Origin: Streptomyces diastatochromogenes
GTDB taxonomy: Bacteria; Actinomycetota; Actinomycetes; Streptomycetales; Streptomycetaceae
Length of the DNA stretch: 64,000 nucleotides
Assembly: GCA_001418405.1 (NCBI GenBank)
Contig: LIQL01000042.1
Span: forward strand, 46,827-110,826
Direction of reading: 5' to 3'
Shown: piece after piece, positions 56,667 through 64,000 of the stretch
Position numbering within the stretch: position 1 is the stretch's first letter
Layout of the letters: each line of letters opens with the position of its first letter
Position numbers and translations under genes: made by a program
Notes under the pieces: generated by a model
Databases searched by the model: none
The model's input: only the letters and a program-made list of their open reading frames with translations
Told to the model about the DNA's origin: nothing

Positions 56667-57206
56667 TTACGCCTGTTCCCGGTCGGCGGCCTGGGTCCAA
56701 ACCCCTGCAACGAACCCCTGCTGGTGGGGCTTCAGGCGCCGGAGGTAGCCCTGGTGTTCCAGATCAGTGCTCCACAGGGGAGCGACCACGGACGCGATCT
56801 CAGCGACCGCAGCGGCCCAGTCCGGCTTCACATCGTCGGGCACAGTCAGGACCAGCGTCATGTCGCACGGCGGGTATGCCTCCTGTCCCAGAGGGCCTGG
56901 AACCAGCGCAAGCTCCTCCGCGTGGGCACGGAGGTCCTCGTGCGAACAACGCCCCGTGATGAACCGCTCCTTCGGCTCGATCCCGATCGCGCGTAGCTCG
57001 GCAACCTCTTCCGGCGGGTACTTGAACCGCTCGTGCAAGCCCACGCAGGTGTCCGCGTCGGGATAGCGAGTCACCGCTTCGCCGTCGCGCCATTCGTACC
57101 CGGCGCCGAGCACGACGAGGATCTGGTGAAGGGCCTGAGTGCGGTTCTGGTACCCGCACGGATACCGGGCGATGAGATCGCGGACCGTGTCGTTCACGCT
57201 GGCCAT
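56667..57206 (-). CDS. Hypothetical protein, 179 aa
   Basis: ATG with GAAAGG. Starts SVNDTVRDLIARYPCGYQNRTQALHQILVVLGAGYEW, helical, then RYPDADTCVGLHERFKYPPEEVAELRAIGIE. A strand region (CDMTLVLTVPDDVKPDWAAAVAEIASVV) precedes a basic end. Family unknown. A weak class A-like element (GAGGAT with a CCTCGC 30 bases further) may lie at 57274-57317. Confidence 0.75.
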   Translation of the reverse strand: MASVNDTVRDLIARYPCGYQNRTQALHQILVVLGAGYEWRDGEAVTRYPDADTCVGLHERFKYPPEEVAELRAIGIEPKERFITGRCSHEDLRAHAEELALVPGPLGQEAYPPCDMTLVLTVPDDVKPDWAAAVAEIASVVAPLWSTDLEHQGYLRRLKPHQQGFVAGVWTQAADREQA

Positions 57207-57408
57207 CAGGTGGTGCCTTTCGGAATCGGTGTTGCTGCTTCCAGCTGGGCCCGTTCGGGGCAGCCGGTGCCCAGATCCTCAGGTGCATGCAGACTGGTCA
57301 GCCGATCCGCGCGAGGACCGGATTGCGGCGTCGCTGGCCCATACGGATCTGCGGGCCGGGAACGGACAGAGGCAGCCCGTGCCGCTCGGCGGTCGTGACC
57401 GCTGCGGA

Positions 57409-58041
57409 TCACCGGGGCCGCATCCCCTGCGACCTCTCCCAAGCCTGGCGGTCTGCGTCCCACTGCCGACGAGCCTTCACCTGTTCGATCTCGGCGGTAA
57501 GCCGTTCGACCATCGCCCCGGGATCCAGGACGTGCAGGCCATGGCTGTTGCCGCGGTTGAAGAGGTGTCGCTGCTCCACCGAGATCTGTGTGCGGGCAAC
57601 CCCGTCTTGGTCCGGCATGGTCATCACGGCCTGGTCGAACATCCCGGATGGTCCGCCGGGCACGGCAATCCAGTCACTCTCCCGGGCTTCCCACGGGTAG
57701 ATCAGATCACCTCCCCTCAGACCGCGCCCCCGCGCAGCAGGCCGGAGCACCAACGGGTGCGCCTCGACGACGGATCGAGCCCGATCCGCCAGGTCAGCAG
57801 CCACGCTCCGGAACTCGACGACGCTGCTCATCTGCCAGAGCGTGTCGAGTTGGCTTACGGCTCGGCGCCAGTCTTCAGCCGGGTCGCCCGTCTCCGTCCG
57901 GCTCTCGGACAGGGCCCCCAACGTTCGAGTGATCAGGCGATATCTCCGGCGTTCACGCCCGTAGTTCCCTTGCATCGCGCGTGGCAGTGCAGGAAGCGCG
58001 CGGAGGAGATCCTCCGCGCGCTTGGCTTCTGTCTCCGTCAC
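57409..58041 (-). CDS. Hypothetical protein, 210 aa
   Basis: The GTG overlaps the stop of the upstream gene (GTGA), so the start is decided by coupling. Helical. EAKRAEDLLRALPALPRAMQ, a basic GRERRRYRLITRTLGAL, SQLDTLWQMSSVVEFRSVAADLADRARSVV, then GGDLIYPWEARESDWIAVPGG and a C-terminal coiled coil (VERLTAEIEQVKARRQWDADRQAW). No motif recognised. Operon with the 121-aa gene. Confidence 0.75.
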   Translation of the reverse strand: MTETEAKRAEDLLRALPALPRAMQGNYGRERRRYRLITRTLGALSESRTETGDPAEDWRRAVSQLDTLWQMSSVVEFRSVAADLADRARSVVEAHPLVLRPAARGRGLRGGDLIYPWEARESDWIAVPGGPSGMFDQAVMTMPDQDGVARTQISVEQRHLFNRGNSHGLHVLDPGAMVERLTAEIEQVKARRQWDADRQAWERSQGMRPR

Positions 58042-58403
58042 GGCGCCGTTCCCACGTCTATGGACGCAGGCAGGATCACCATGACCTCGACACGCACGCC
58101 CTTCCACTGCGCATCAAGGGTGTGAACCTGCACCTTGCGGCCGTACATCTCGTACGGGGCGCAGCTCGTGATCTCACCACCCAGCACTTCGACGTACGCA
58201 CGGAACGCCTCCAGCGTCTCGTGTTCGCCCTGGAGGTGCCCGTACAGCGCCCGGTTGTCCGGCAGCTGCGGGATGGAGATCGTCCAGTGCGGGGTCGGCA
58301 GGTCCGGGAACTCACTGAGCAGCTGCGACAGAGCGAACGCGACAGCCCGCTGGTGACCCGCCGGTGTGGTCTCTCGGATGGTCTCGGTGTAGGCGGTGGT
58401 CAT
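58038..58403 (-). CDS. Hypothetical protein, 121 aa
   Basis: ATG with AGGAGCAG. Helix HQRAVAFALSQLLSEFPDL, strand TPHWTISIPQL, helix HETLEAFRAYVEVLGGEI and C-terminal strands (RKVQVHTLDAQWKGVRVEVMVIL). An alpha/beta sandwich of unknown family. First gene of a two-gene operon behind a good class A promoter. Confidence 0.78.
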   Translation of the reverse strand: MTTAYTETIRETTPAGHQRAVAFALSQLLSEFPDLPTPHWTISIPQLPDNRALYGHLQGEHETLEAFRAYVEVLGGEITSCAPYEMYGRKVQVHTLDAQWKGVRVEVMVILPASIDVGTAP

Positions 58404-58438
58404 CGCTGCTCCTGGGTCGTTCGATTGGTGACGGCCCA

Positions 58439-58482
58439 GAAGTTAGGCAGCAGATGGGCCAACGCCCGCAGTTGCGCGAATC
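58439..58482 (-). promoter_or_regulatory. Class A promoter
   Basis: Minus strand GAGATTCGC, 30 bases, then TAACTTC. Confidence 0.65.
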
Positions 58483-58549
58483 TCCCCAGACCCCCGCGCG
58501 GGCTGGTGGCTCAGCGGTCGAGGTCCGCCTCGTCTACTCCCCTATATAT

Positions 58550-58593
58550 AAGGAGAGGGTGGAAGAAGCAGCTGCTTCTTCCACCCTCTCCTT
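58550..58593 (-). terminator. 44-base perfect palindrome after the partition operon
   Basis: Each 22-base arm begins AAGGAGAGGGTGGAAGAAG and meets with no loop bases. An AT-rich TATATATA follows leftward. It ends the parA operon and could also be a protein site. Confidence 0.85.
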
Positions 58594-58638
58594 CATGTGG
58601 CCAACTGCGGGAGCTCGGACAGCTCCCGCAGCGACCGA

Positions 58639-59298
58639 CTAGTCGTCCTCGGCCTGGTGCCGTACACGCCGGCCATCAGGCGGCAAGAGGCGCAGCGTCG
58701 CTTCGAGGTCCATGCCCAAGTGCTCCATCCCGGCGCTAAGCAGCATGGTCAACCACGCTCCGTTCGAGGGCTTCCCATGAGCCCGAACCCACGGACGGTT
58801 CTCCTTGATGAAGGCCATGCGGGCGTCATCGGCCGCTTCGAGGACCGTGGGCGCCAAATACACCGTGGTCTTCTCCAGGGCCTCGTACTCAGCGCCAGGC
58901 GGGGTAAGTGCTCCGGTCGATACAGTCTCAGTCTTCTTGCTCTTCGACTGCTTCGGCTTGGCCGCAGTCTTCTTGGCCGGCTTAGCAGTGGTCGGGCTCG
59001 CGCCAGCCGCCGCCGGGCTCTCCCCCGCCGAGGTTCCCGCCTGGTCAGCTGGATCTGTGCCGTCCTCCAGCTCCGAGCCGCCCGATGCCGTTTCGCCGTC
59101 CTGACCGGCGCTCTGGTCCTCCCGGTTCTCCCGGTCGTCGCGAGCACCCGGGATGCTGCTGGACAACTGCCCAGACGCACCGGCGTCACCCTGCGTGCCG
59201 TTGCCTGCTTCCTGGCTTTGGAATGCCGACAAGAAGTCCGGGGTGCCGCTGCGCGGCGCGGACGTACCCACCGACGGGACCAATGCTTCGTTGCCCAT
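58639..59298 (-). CDS. ParB-type partition partner (small, non-KorB class)
   Basis: 219 aa. Its ATG overlaps the parA stop by one base. The first half is disordered (Ser/Gly/Asp/Glu), followed by a Lys/Ala/Pro stretch (AKPAKKTAAKPKQSKSKK) that may contact DNA. The folded C-terminal part (LEKTTVYLAPTVLEAADDAR ... PSNGAWLTMLLSAGMEHLG) looks like a short DNA-binding domain of ribbon-helix-helix size. Position and coupling identify it as the DNA-binding adaptor of the segregation system, but the family is inferred from context. Confidence 0.7.
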   Translation of the reverse strand: MGNEALVPSVGTSAPRSGTPDFLSAFQSQEAGNGTQGDAGASGQLSSSIPGARDDRENREDQSAGQDGETASGGSELEDGTDPADQAGTSAGESPAAAGASPTTAKPAKKTAAKPKQSKSKKTETVSTGALTPPGAEYEALEKTTVYLAPTVLEAADDARMAFIKENRPWVRAHGKPSNGAWLTMLLSAGMEHLGMDLEATLRLLPPDGRRVRHQAEDD

Positions 59299-60566
59299 CA
59301 GGCGTCTGCTCCAGTCTTCACTGCTTCGTTGCTGATCTCGATGGCCTGCTGCTTGGGCAGTGCCGTCTGCTGCTCGAGGTACTCAAGCTCCACACCGGGA
59401 ACGGGCGTGGGCCATACCCCTTCGATGGCAGGCAGGTTCTGGTCCTTCAGGTACGCCTGGGCCCTCTCCAGGCACGGCGCCTGAGTCAGCTGCAGGAGCT
59501 TGAGGGCCTGCTGCACCAGGTACGGCATGACGGGCAGGACGTTCCGCTTGACGTTGTGCTTGTCGAGTCCGCTGACGCCCTTGGTCTTGCTGAGGATCTT
59601 CAGATGCCCCGACATGGGCATCTGCGCTTCCTTGGCGCTGTGGTAGTACGTGCTCATGGGGAACGTGGGGCCCCAGAAGCTGGCGAGTTCACCAGAGAAC
59701 TCCCGCAGATCCTCAGTGCCTCCGGTCACCGTGACTACGCCGCTCGGATCGTCGGGATCGGTTCGCTGGGCCCGAGCCCGTAGACCCTCGACGATCTGTG
59801 TGAGCCGGAGCCGATCCATGCGAGCGTCTTTGTCGAACTGGTTCACGATGATGCCGGCGATCTTCGTCTTGAATCGCAGCCCCTTCGTGACCGCATCAAC
59901 GAAGTCGAACAGCGTCGTGATGCCGTCCTGGGAGAAGAGCTCCGGCGACGTGATCATCAGCATCCACTGAGAAGCACTCAGGGGAATCTGCAGCTTGAGG
60001 TCTGTGTCCGGGTTCGTGTCGATGAGAACCAGGTCGAAGTGCCGGCCGAGCCCCTGAAGCGCATCACAGAGGAGATGCTCCTTGCCCGGGACAGCAAGGT
60101 TCTGCAGCGTGATCGACAGCAGCTTGTGCGCAGGAACGACGTACACCTCGCCGCCCGGGACCAGGGCGCCACCCTGCTCGTACGGGATCGACTCGTCAGG
60201 CTGCCACTCGGCGGGAGCCTTGATCATCGCCTCGTGCAGCTTGGCTTCACCCTTGATGACGTCCATCACCGTCTTGTCGGCAGGGATCTGCTCGCCAGTT
60301 GCCTCGTCCACACCGCCGGGGTACGCCTCGCAGCGGGTCAGCTTGTCGACGTTGCACTGCGGGTCGAAGCCGATGACCAGGACGCGCGCTCCGAAGGTGC
60401 GTGCTGCCTCGAAGGCCAGGTTGGCGGTCTTGGTTGTCTTACCGACTCCCCCCTTCTGATTGGCCACGGTGACCGTACGAAGACGGTCGATGTCGCTAGA
60501 CCACCATGGCGGCCGCTGCGGTTGCCTATCCATGTCGATGAGGCTGAGGAGCGCGCTCTGAGACAT
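59298..60566 (-). CDS. parA: ParA-type partition ATPase
   Basis: 422 aa. The deviant Walker A KGGVGKTTKTANLAFEA is near residue 40, RVLVIGFDPQCNVDKL near 62, FDLVLIDTNPDTDL near 180 and QWMLMITSPELFS near 205, then IIVNQFDKDARMDRLRL. ParA ATPases position plasmids by cycling on the nucleoid with a ParB partner. The 140-residue C-terminal extension beyond the usual core is a distinguishing feature. I chose the ATG at 60566 with GGAAGG upstream. It lies next to the repeat region proposed as centromere or origin. Confidence 0.95.
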   Translation of the reverse strand: MSQSALLSLIDMDRQPQRPPWWSSDIDRLRTVTVANQKGGVGKTTKTANLAFEAARTFGARVLVIGFDPQCNVDKLTRCEAYPGGVDEATGEQIPADKTVMDVIKGEAKLHEAMIKAPAEWQPDESIPYEQGGALVPGGEVYVVPAHKLLSITLQNLAVPGKEHLLCDALQGLGRHFDLVLIDTNPDTDLKLQIPLSASQWMLMITSPELFSQDGITTLFDFVDAVTKGLRFKTKIAGIIVNQFDKDARMDRLRLTQIVEGLRARAQRTDPDDPSGVVTVTGGTEDLREFSGELASFWGPTFPMSTYYHSAKEAQMPMSGHLKILSKTKGVSGLDKHNVKRNVLPVMPYLVQQALKLLQLTQAPCLERAQAYLKDQNLPAIEGVWPTPVPGVELEYLEQQTALPKQQAIEISNEAVKTGADA

Positions 60567-60786
60567 GCTCGCCCTTCCAGATGTAGGTGCTGTCATTTCT
60601 TGGCCTGATCGGGTCCCCCGGGCCGGCGACCTCGTTAGCGGAGGCGCCCAGCCCGGTATCCGTCGAGGGACACCGTATCCGCCCGGACAGCGTTCAGTAC
60701 GGCGGCTACCGTGAAAGCAGTCTGTTCGTGTCCAGTGTTGCTACATCCGGTACGGAGTGACCGCATACGCGGTTACCACGTACTGT

Positions 60787-61160
60787 CGGTGGTTACCTCT
60801 CTTCCTCGGAGCCCCAGCCCTTCGGTTGGCACGGCTGGTCGGCCCGAGGATGCGTGGCCGGCCTGGCACCCCCTCTTGGACAGCGTTCTCCCACGGGTGA
60901 ACTCGCCCCTCGTTCGCTCTCACTCGTCGGGTATCACGGTCGAGTTCAAGCGGCAGGGCGCACGGGGGTTTGCCGTGTCTGCAGACTGGGTCGGCCGCAG
61001 TCGCTGGCGCGCGGTCGACGCGACTGCGGCAGAAGCAAAGGCCCGATGGCGGGCCGCTGGTGCTCTCAACTGCCAACCGGGTTTTCGGACTGGATGTACA
61101 CGCCGTACATCCCGACTGTCGGCAACAGCTGGTGTAGTCGACAGTCGGCACTCGCAGTGA
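60787..61160 (+). CDS. Possible rightward ORF, 124 aa
   Basis: The middle part (SGITVEFKRQGARGFAVSAD and RSRWRAVDATAAEAKARWRA) is protein-like, unlike the rest of the repeat region. No ribosome site is visible and the last third runs into repeats. Real gene or decaying remnant. Confidence 0.35.
60885..60902. repeat. Palindrome copy 1, GTTCTCCCACGGGTGAAC
   Basis: 18 bases with one mismatch, preceded by GGACAGC. A second, perfect copy is at 62896. Confidence 0.55.
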
Positions 61161-62680
61161 TGCTGTAGATGCGGCAGCTACCGACGGTTGATGATCACTG
61201 TGCTGCGGTAGTCACGGGAGGTTCCGTAGCTACGGCTGACACAGCCTGTCTGTGAGCAGGGACTGTCAGCGGATACACGACATACGGACTGGCCGTAACC
61301 ACCATGCTCACGGTGAAAGATGCGCCCGCTGACTGTCGCTGTCACCTGTTGCCACCAACTGCATGTTTCCTCTGGCAATCGGTGACAACAGGAGACACCT
61401 GCTGACAGTAGGTGCCGTTCGTACGGCATCCACAGCTTCCACGGGCCGACAGTAAGAACCGACGGCCTGTGAAACCGGTGAGCACTGACGGTCCGCTGTC
61501 ACTGGGGCTACGGACTGCCAGTAGCCACCGCTTCCCCTCTGGTATCCGCTGTCACTGCCAGTCAGTCTCCACTGGATGTACTGACTAGCGGTAGTCACGA
61601 ACCGGAGGACAACACGGGAGGCACGGTCGGTCCGCGAGAACAGTGAGAACGGCTGACACCGCTGGTACGGACTGTTGTTGGCTACTGCGACAACGGATTG
61701 TCGGGTTGAACTGTGTGTGCCGTATCCACCGCATCCACCTGGGCTACCGCCAGTCAGTGATCGCGGGAAGTACTGACAGTCGATGGATGCGCTCTGAACG
61801 TACGCACTGTTGCCAGGTTCAGCCAGTGCCTGCGGTAGGAGCCGTGAGCACGTTCCGTCAGTTTCCGAGGGAAGAACTGACTGTTGGGGGTCACCGCTTG
61901 TACGGCGATCACCGATTCCGCTGGAGCTACGTACAGCCGGTACCCGCTTAGCATGGCGACAGTCCGCAGGAGCCGACTGTTCGTGATCCCTGCGGGTACC
62001 GACTGTCAGCTGGCACCGTGAGAACGGTAGGCAAGGGAAAGACCGTCCGTCCGTGACAGCGGCACTAGAGGACTGACGGTGTTCGCCGTATCCACTGTTG
62101 CCACTCTGTGCACTGCCTGACAGTAGGCACCGTCTGAACCGACTCAACCGTTTCCACGGATTGCCGGTCACCACTGCGAGCAGGAACTGTCGATGACAAC
62201 CGCTATATCCGCTCTCACCGAGGATGCTGGCAGTACCGACTGTCAGGAGACACGGCACCAGCCGACCGTCAGCTGTCACCGTATCCACCGGAATAGAAGG
62301 GGCTACCGCCTGCCCGTTTGAACGGTATCCACCGTGGTTACCGCCCTTACGGACTGTCAGCAATAGCTGAAAACGCCGTGCCAACTGCGACAACTGACTG
62401 TCGCGACATGCAGTTTCCCCCGGGAGAACCGCCTGTCCGTTCCCCCCGTACACACGGCAGATGCCTCGACCAACCGGGTAACCACGGTGGATACCGACTG
62501 AACGCACACAGCGCCTGTCCGCCCCTACCGAACGGCTGGCGCCCCGGGCCCGCGAATGAAACCGACTGTCCGTAACCGCTGTGGTTACGGACATCGGGAC
62601 GCCTACCACGCCAAGGCTCCTCACAGCGCTCACCTCCAGTCCGTTTCCACGGTGGTTACCCACCTTCACCAATCCGCCAG
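61110..62680. repeat. Array of degenerate GTATCCACCG / GACTGTCAG motifs
   Basis: Two short words alternate over about 1.6 kb. The first is G(T/C)NTCCACNG or its complement (about 25 loose copies), including near-palindromes such as CGGTATCCACCGTGGTTACC (62324) and GGTAACCACGGTGGATACC (62478). The second is ACTGTC(A/C)G or complement (about 20 copies). The first word resembles a DnaA-box-like core (TATCCAC). Spacing varies, roughly 10-50 bases. Iterons for a partition or initiator protein are plausible. Confidence 0.6.
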
Positions 62681-62895
62681 CCACCAGTCCGAAATGACCG
62701 ACTATCAGGCACTTCGTTCCTTCGCTGTTCTCATCCACCATCCGACGCAGCAGACACAGTACCGCCAAGAAGGCCCTTGATCGCGTCTCTGCGCCCCTCA
62801 ACCCGCCGTCGGGTCTCCTAGGGCGCAGGGCCTTCTGAAAGGCGCCCAGACGGCCGTTCAAGTCCCTCGGTTCACAGTACCCACAGCCGGACAAC

Positions 62896-62913
62896 GTTCT
62901 CCCACGGGAGAAC
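62896..62913. repeat. Palindrome copy 2, GTTCTCCCACGGGAGAAC
   Basis: Perfect 8-base arms around AC, preceded by GGACAAC. With copy 1 at 60885 it brackets the repeat region at 2.0 kb distance. Confidence 0.6.
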
Positions 62914-62969
62914 CAGGGCTTCTCCCACCCGTCGCCGAAGTGCACCTGCGGCGACGCCAGACCAGGGAT

Positions 62970-63779
62970 TCAATCCCTGAGGGCTGCCTCCTCGGCCTCC
63001 TCAAGGGCAGCCAGGGCCTTCTCGGAGGAAGCCGCCGGCAGTCCTTTCAGCTTCGACTCGCCGCGGAGTTCGCGCACCACCCACCGCAGATGCGCTCGCG
63101 TGCTCGCCTGCTCGGAGGACGTCACGTCGTTCCCATCGAGGTGCCAGGCAAGGTCGTCCCACCAGTCGTCCAGGTCCTCCACGGGCAGGAACGCTGGCCG
63201 GAACGACAGCAGCTTCAGTGCCGTCTGACGGACCCGCTGGTGCCCGGAGGCAATCTGCTGGCGCTCCTCTGCCTCCTGCGCTTCCAGCTTTCGCGCCAGC
63301 CTGGGGGTGCGGACTTCCCACTTCGTCCGGACCGCCAGCTGAAGGCGCTCCAGACGGAGAGCGGCTCCACCGCGTGACTGAATGCCCAGCACCACGCCGA
63401 GCTCTCGCCCCTTGATGCGCGACCGGCCGCACGCTTCGAGTACCGCGATCTCCTCGACGTCTGCCAGCTGCCGCAGCCTCCGGAGAAGCCTCAGCCGGTC
63501 GAGGTTGTTCTCCTGGAGGACTTCCCGAGCCGCGGTGAGACGCTCCTCCTCGCCCTTGGTCCGATCCTTGATCGCCTCCAGTCGCGTCACGGGGGCCTCG
63601 AGCACGGCTTCGTGCTGCCGCACGTACAGCAGGACGCCGTACACGTCCTCGGGAGCCGGGAACAGTTCAAGGTCGCGGTCGCCAGCGTCACGGTGGCGCT
63701 TCTTGATCCGTTCGACGATCGGCGCGGTTGCGCGGTCACGGAACGGCTCTGGTCTTCCTCTGGGCATGCGGATCAGCAT
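62970..63779 (-). CDS. Hypothetical basic protein beside the repeat region
   Basis: 269 aa. ATG at 63779 (or 63767); weak ribosome site. Very charged and helical: EPFRDRATAPIVERIKKRHRDAG, ELFPAPEDVYGVLLYVRQHEAVLEAPVTRLEAI and LLRRLRQLADVEEIAVLEACGRSRIKGRELGVVLGIQSRGGAALRLERL. The last resembles a helix-turn-helix followed by a coil. Position next to the array suggests an initiator or array-binding protein, by inference only. Confidence 0.7.
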   Translation of the reverse strand: MLIRMPRGRPEPFRDRATAPIVERIKKRHRDAGDRDLELFPAPEDVYGVLLYVRQHEAVLEAPVTRLEAIKDRTKGEEERLTAAREVLQENNLDRLRLLRRLRQLADVEEIAVLEACGRSRIKGRELGVVLGIQSRGGAALRLERLQLAVRTKWEVRTPRLARKLEAQEAEERQQIASGHQRVRQTALKLLSFRPAFLPVEDLDDWWDDLAWHLDGNDVTSSEQASTRAHLRWVVRELRGESKLKGLPAASSEKALAALEEAEEAALRD

Positions 63780-63903
63780 GCCGGATCTGTCTTCTTAGTA
63801 ATGACAAATCGCGCTGGGGATGCTCAACGAGGAATCTCGAAGCCACCTCCTGGCTCTGTTCACTCCACCCCTGCAGGGGCGTATTTCAGCAGGTCAGAGC
63901 ATC

Positions 63904-63984
63904 CGGACAGCCCGCCACCATCTCCGGCCTTCCAAGCCGGACAGCCCGCCCTCCCCGGGCAGCGATCCGTACGGACAGCCCGCC
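63904..63984. repeat. Three CGGACAGCCCGCC repeats at exactly 34-base spacing
   Basis: The 13-base word starts at 63904, 63938 and 63972, with unrelated 21-base spacers. Its core is the CTGTCCG motif (minus) found singly elsewhere. The array may continue beyond the window. Confidence 0.7.
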
Positions 63985-64000
63985 ACCCGACCCGCTCGAC

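Larger units (their letters stand above)
60567..62969. other. Non-coding, lower-GC repeat region next to parA
   Basis: About 2.4 kb without a convincing gene. Base composition shifts visibly towards AT compared with the rest. Short degenerate motifs recur in both orientations (see the repeat entry). Two CTGTCCG (minus) copies at 60685 and 60878 and two GTTCTCCC palindromes flank it. It is the best candidate for a centromere and/or replication origin. Confidence 0.6.

Noticed and set aside
60885..60902. Streptomyces chromosomal-type parS
   Set aside because: Differs from GTTTCACGTGAAAC in the centre and arms; only the GTTC/GAAC ends agree.
61308..62945. 545-codon leftward open frame through the repeat region
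   Set aside because: Low-complexity, Gly/Arg/Ser-rich reading of the DNA repeats, no ribosome site, codon use unlike neighbours. The repeat structure keeps the frame open.
63904..63984. CRISPR array
   Set aside because: Repeats of only 13 bases with 21-base spacers, three copies, no cas genes.
1..64000. Prophage interpretation
   Set aside because: No capsid, tail, terminase, portal, integrase or lysis genes; partition, spread and conjugation-like genes fit a plasmid better.

Overview
This is GC-rich DNA with actinomycete codon use, GTG starts, GTGA/ATGA overlaps and strong GGAGG-type ribosome sites. Gene content points to a large Streptomyces-type plasmid or integrative element. A ParA ATPase sits next to a small partition-like partner and a 2.3 kb low-GC repeat region. 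There is an SSB, a DUF2637/SpdB-like spread protein, a cell-wall-hydrolase operon typical of conjugation, and many small genes of unknown function. No phage structural, terminase or lysis genes are visible. I see no rRNA, tRNA, CRISPR array or IS element.

Almost everything is transcribed leftward (minus strand). The rightward exceptions are a toxin-antitoxin-like group (33.2-33.9 kb), a MoxR-type AAA+ ATPase (41.7-43.0 kb) and a lipoprotein (46.6-47.4 kb). Layout, left to right: 0-1.7 kb, partial gene, small gene, ssb and a 100-aa gene. 1.85-11.2 kb, a giant SWIM/zinc-knuckle repeat protein, a membrane protein, a multi-HTH protein, a truncated N6-methylase-like protein and unknowns. 11.4-18.2 kb, an SbcC-like ATPase and an SbcD-like nuclease separated by a class E-type sortase and a thioester/Cna-B surface protein. 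18.4-22.3 kb, unknowns, a DUF3307-like membrane protein and a zinc-ribbon protein. 22.5-28 kb, a conjugation-like operon (HNH nuclease, SLT/M23/NlpC hydrolase, anchored membrane protein), then DUF2637 with a leaderless leader ORF. 28-33 kb, small genes including a frameshifted zinc protein and a Prim-Pol-like protein. 34.3-39.1 kb, a large duplicated coiled-coil protein and two unknowns. 39.4-43 kb, divergent VWA-metallopeptidase and MoxR ATPase. 43-46 kb, zinc-rich proteins and an HTH/coiled-coil regulator. 47.5-58.4 kb, about a dozen small monocistronic genes including three paralogues and a LuxR-type HTH protein. 58.6-64 kb, the partition/replication-like locus.

The most striking feature is regulatory. 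About two dozen leftward genes are preceded by the same two-part element: TTCGC (usually ATTCGC), then 29 or 30 bases, then a TAnCTT-like -10 box. A second class (GGTGTCCG, 10 bases, TAnnnT-like -10) precedes about nine genes on both strands, including the conjugation and spread genes. Each A-class unit is usually closed by a strong hairpin and preceded by CTGTCCG. This reads as a plasmid-wide regulon of cassette-like single-gene units, which I think is the main undescribed system here. The 117-aa LuxR-type HTH protein (56.1-56.5 kb) is a candidate regulator, by inference only.
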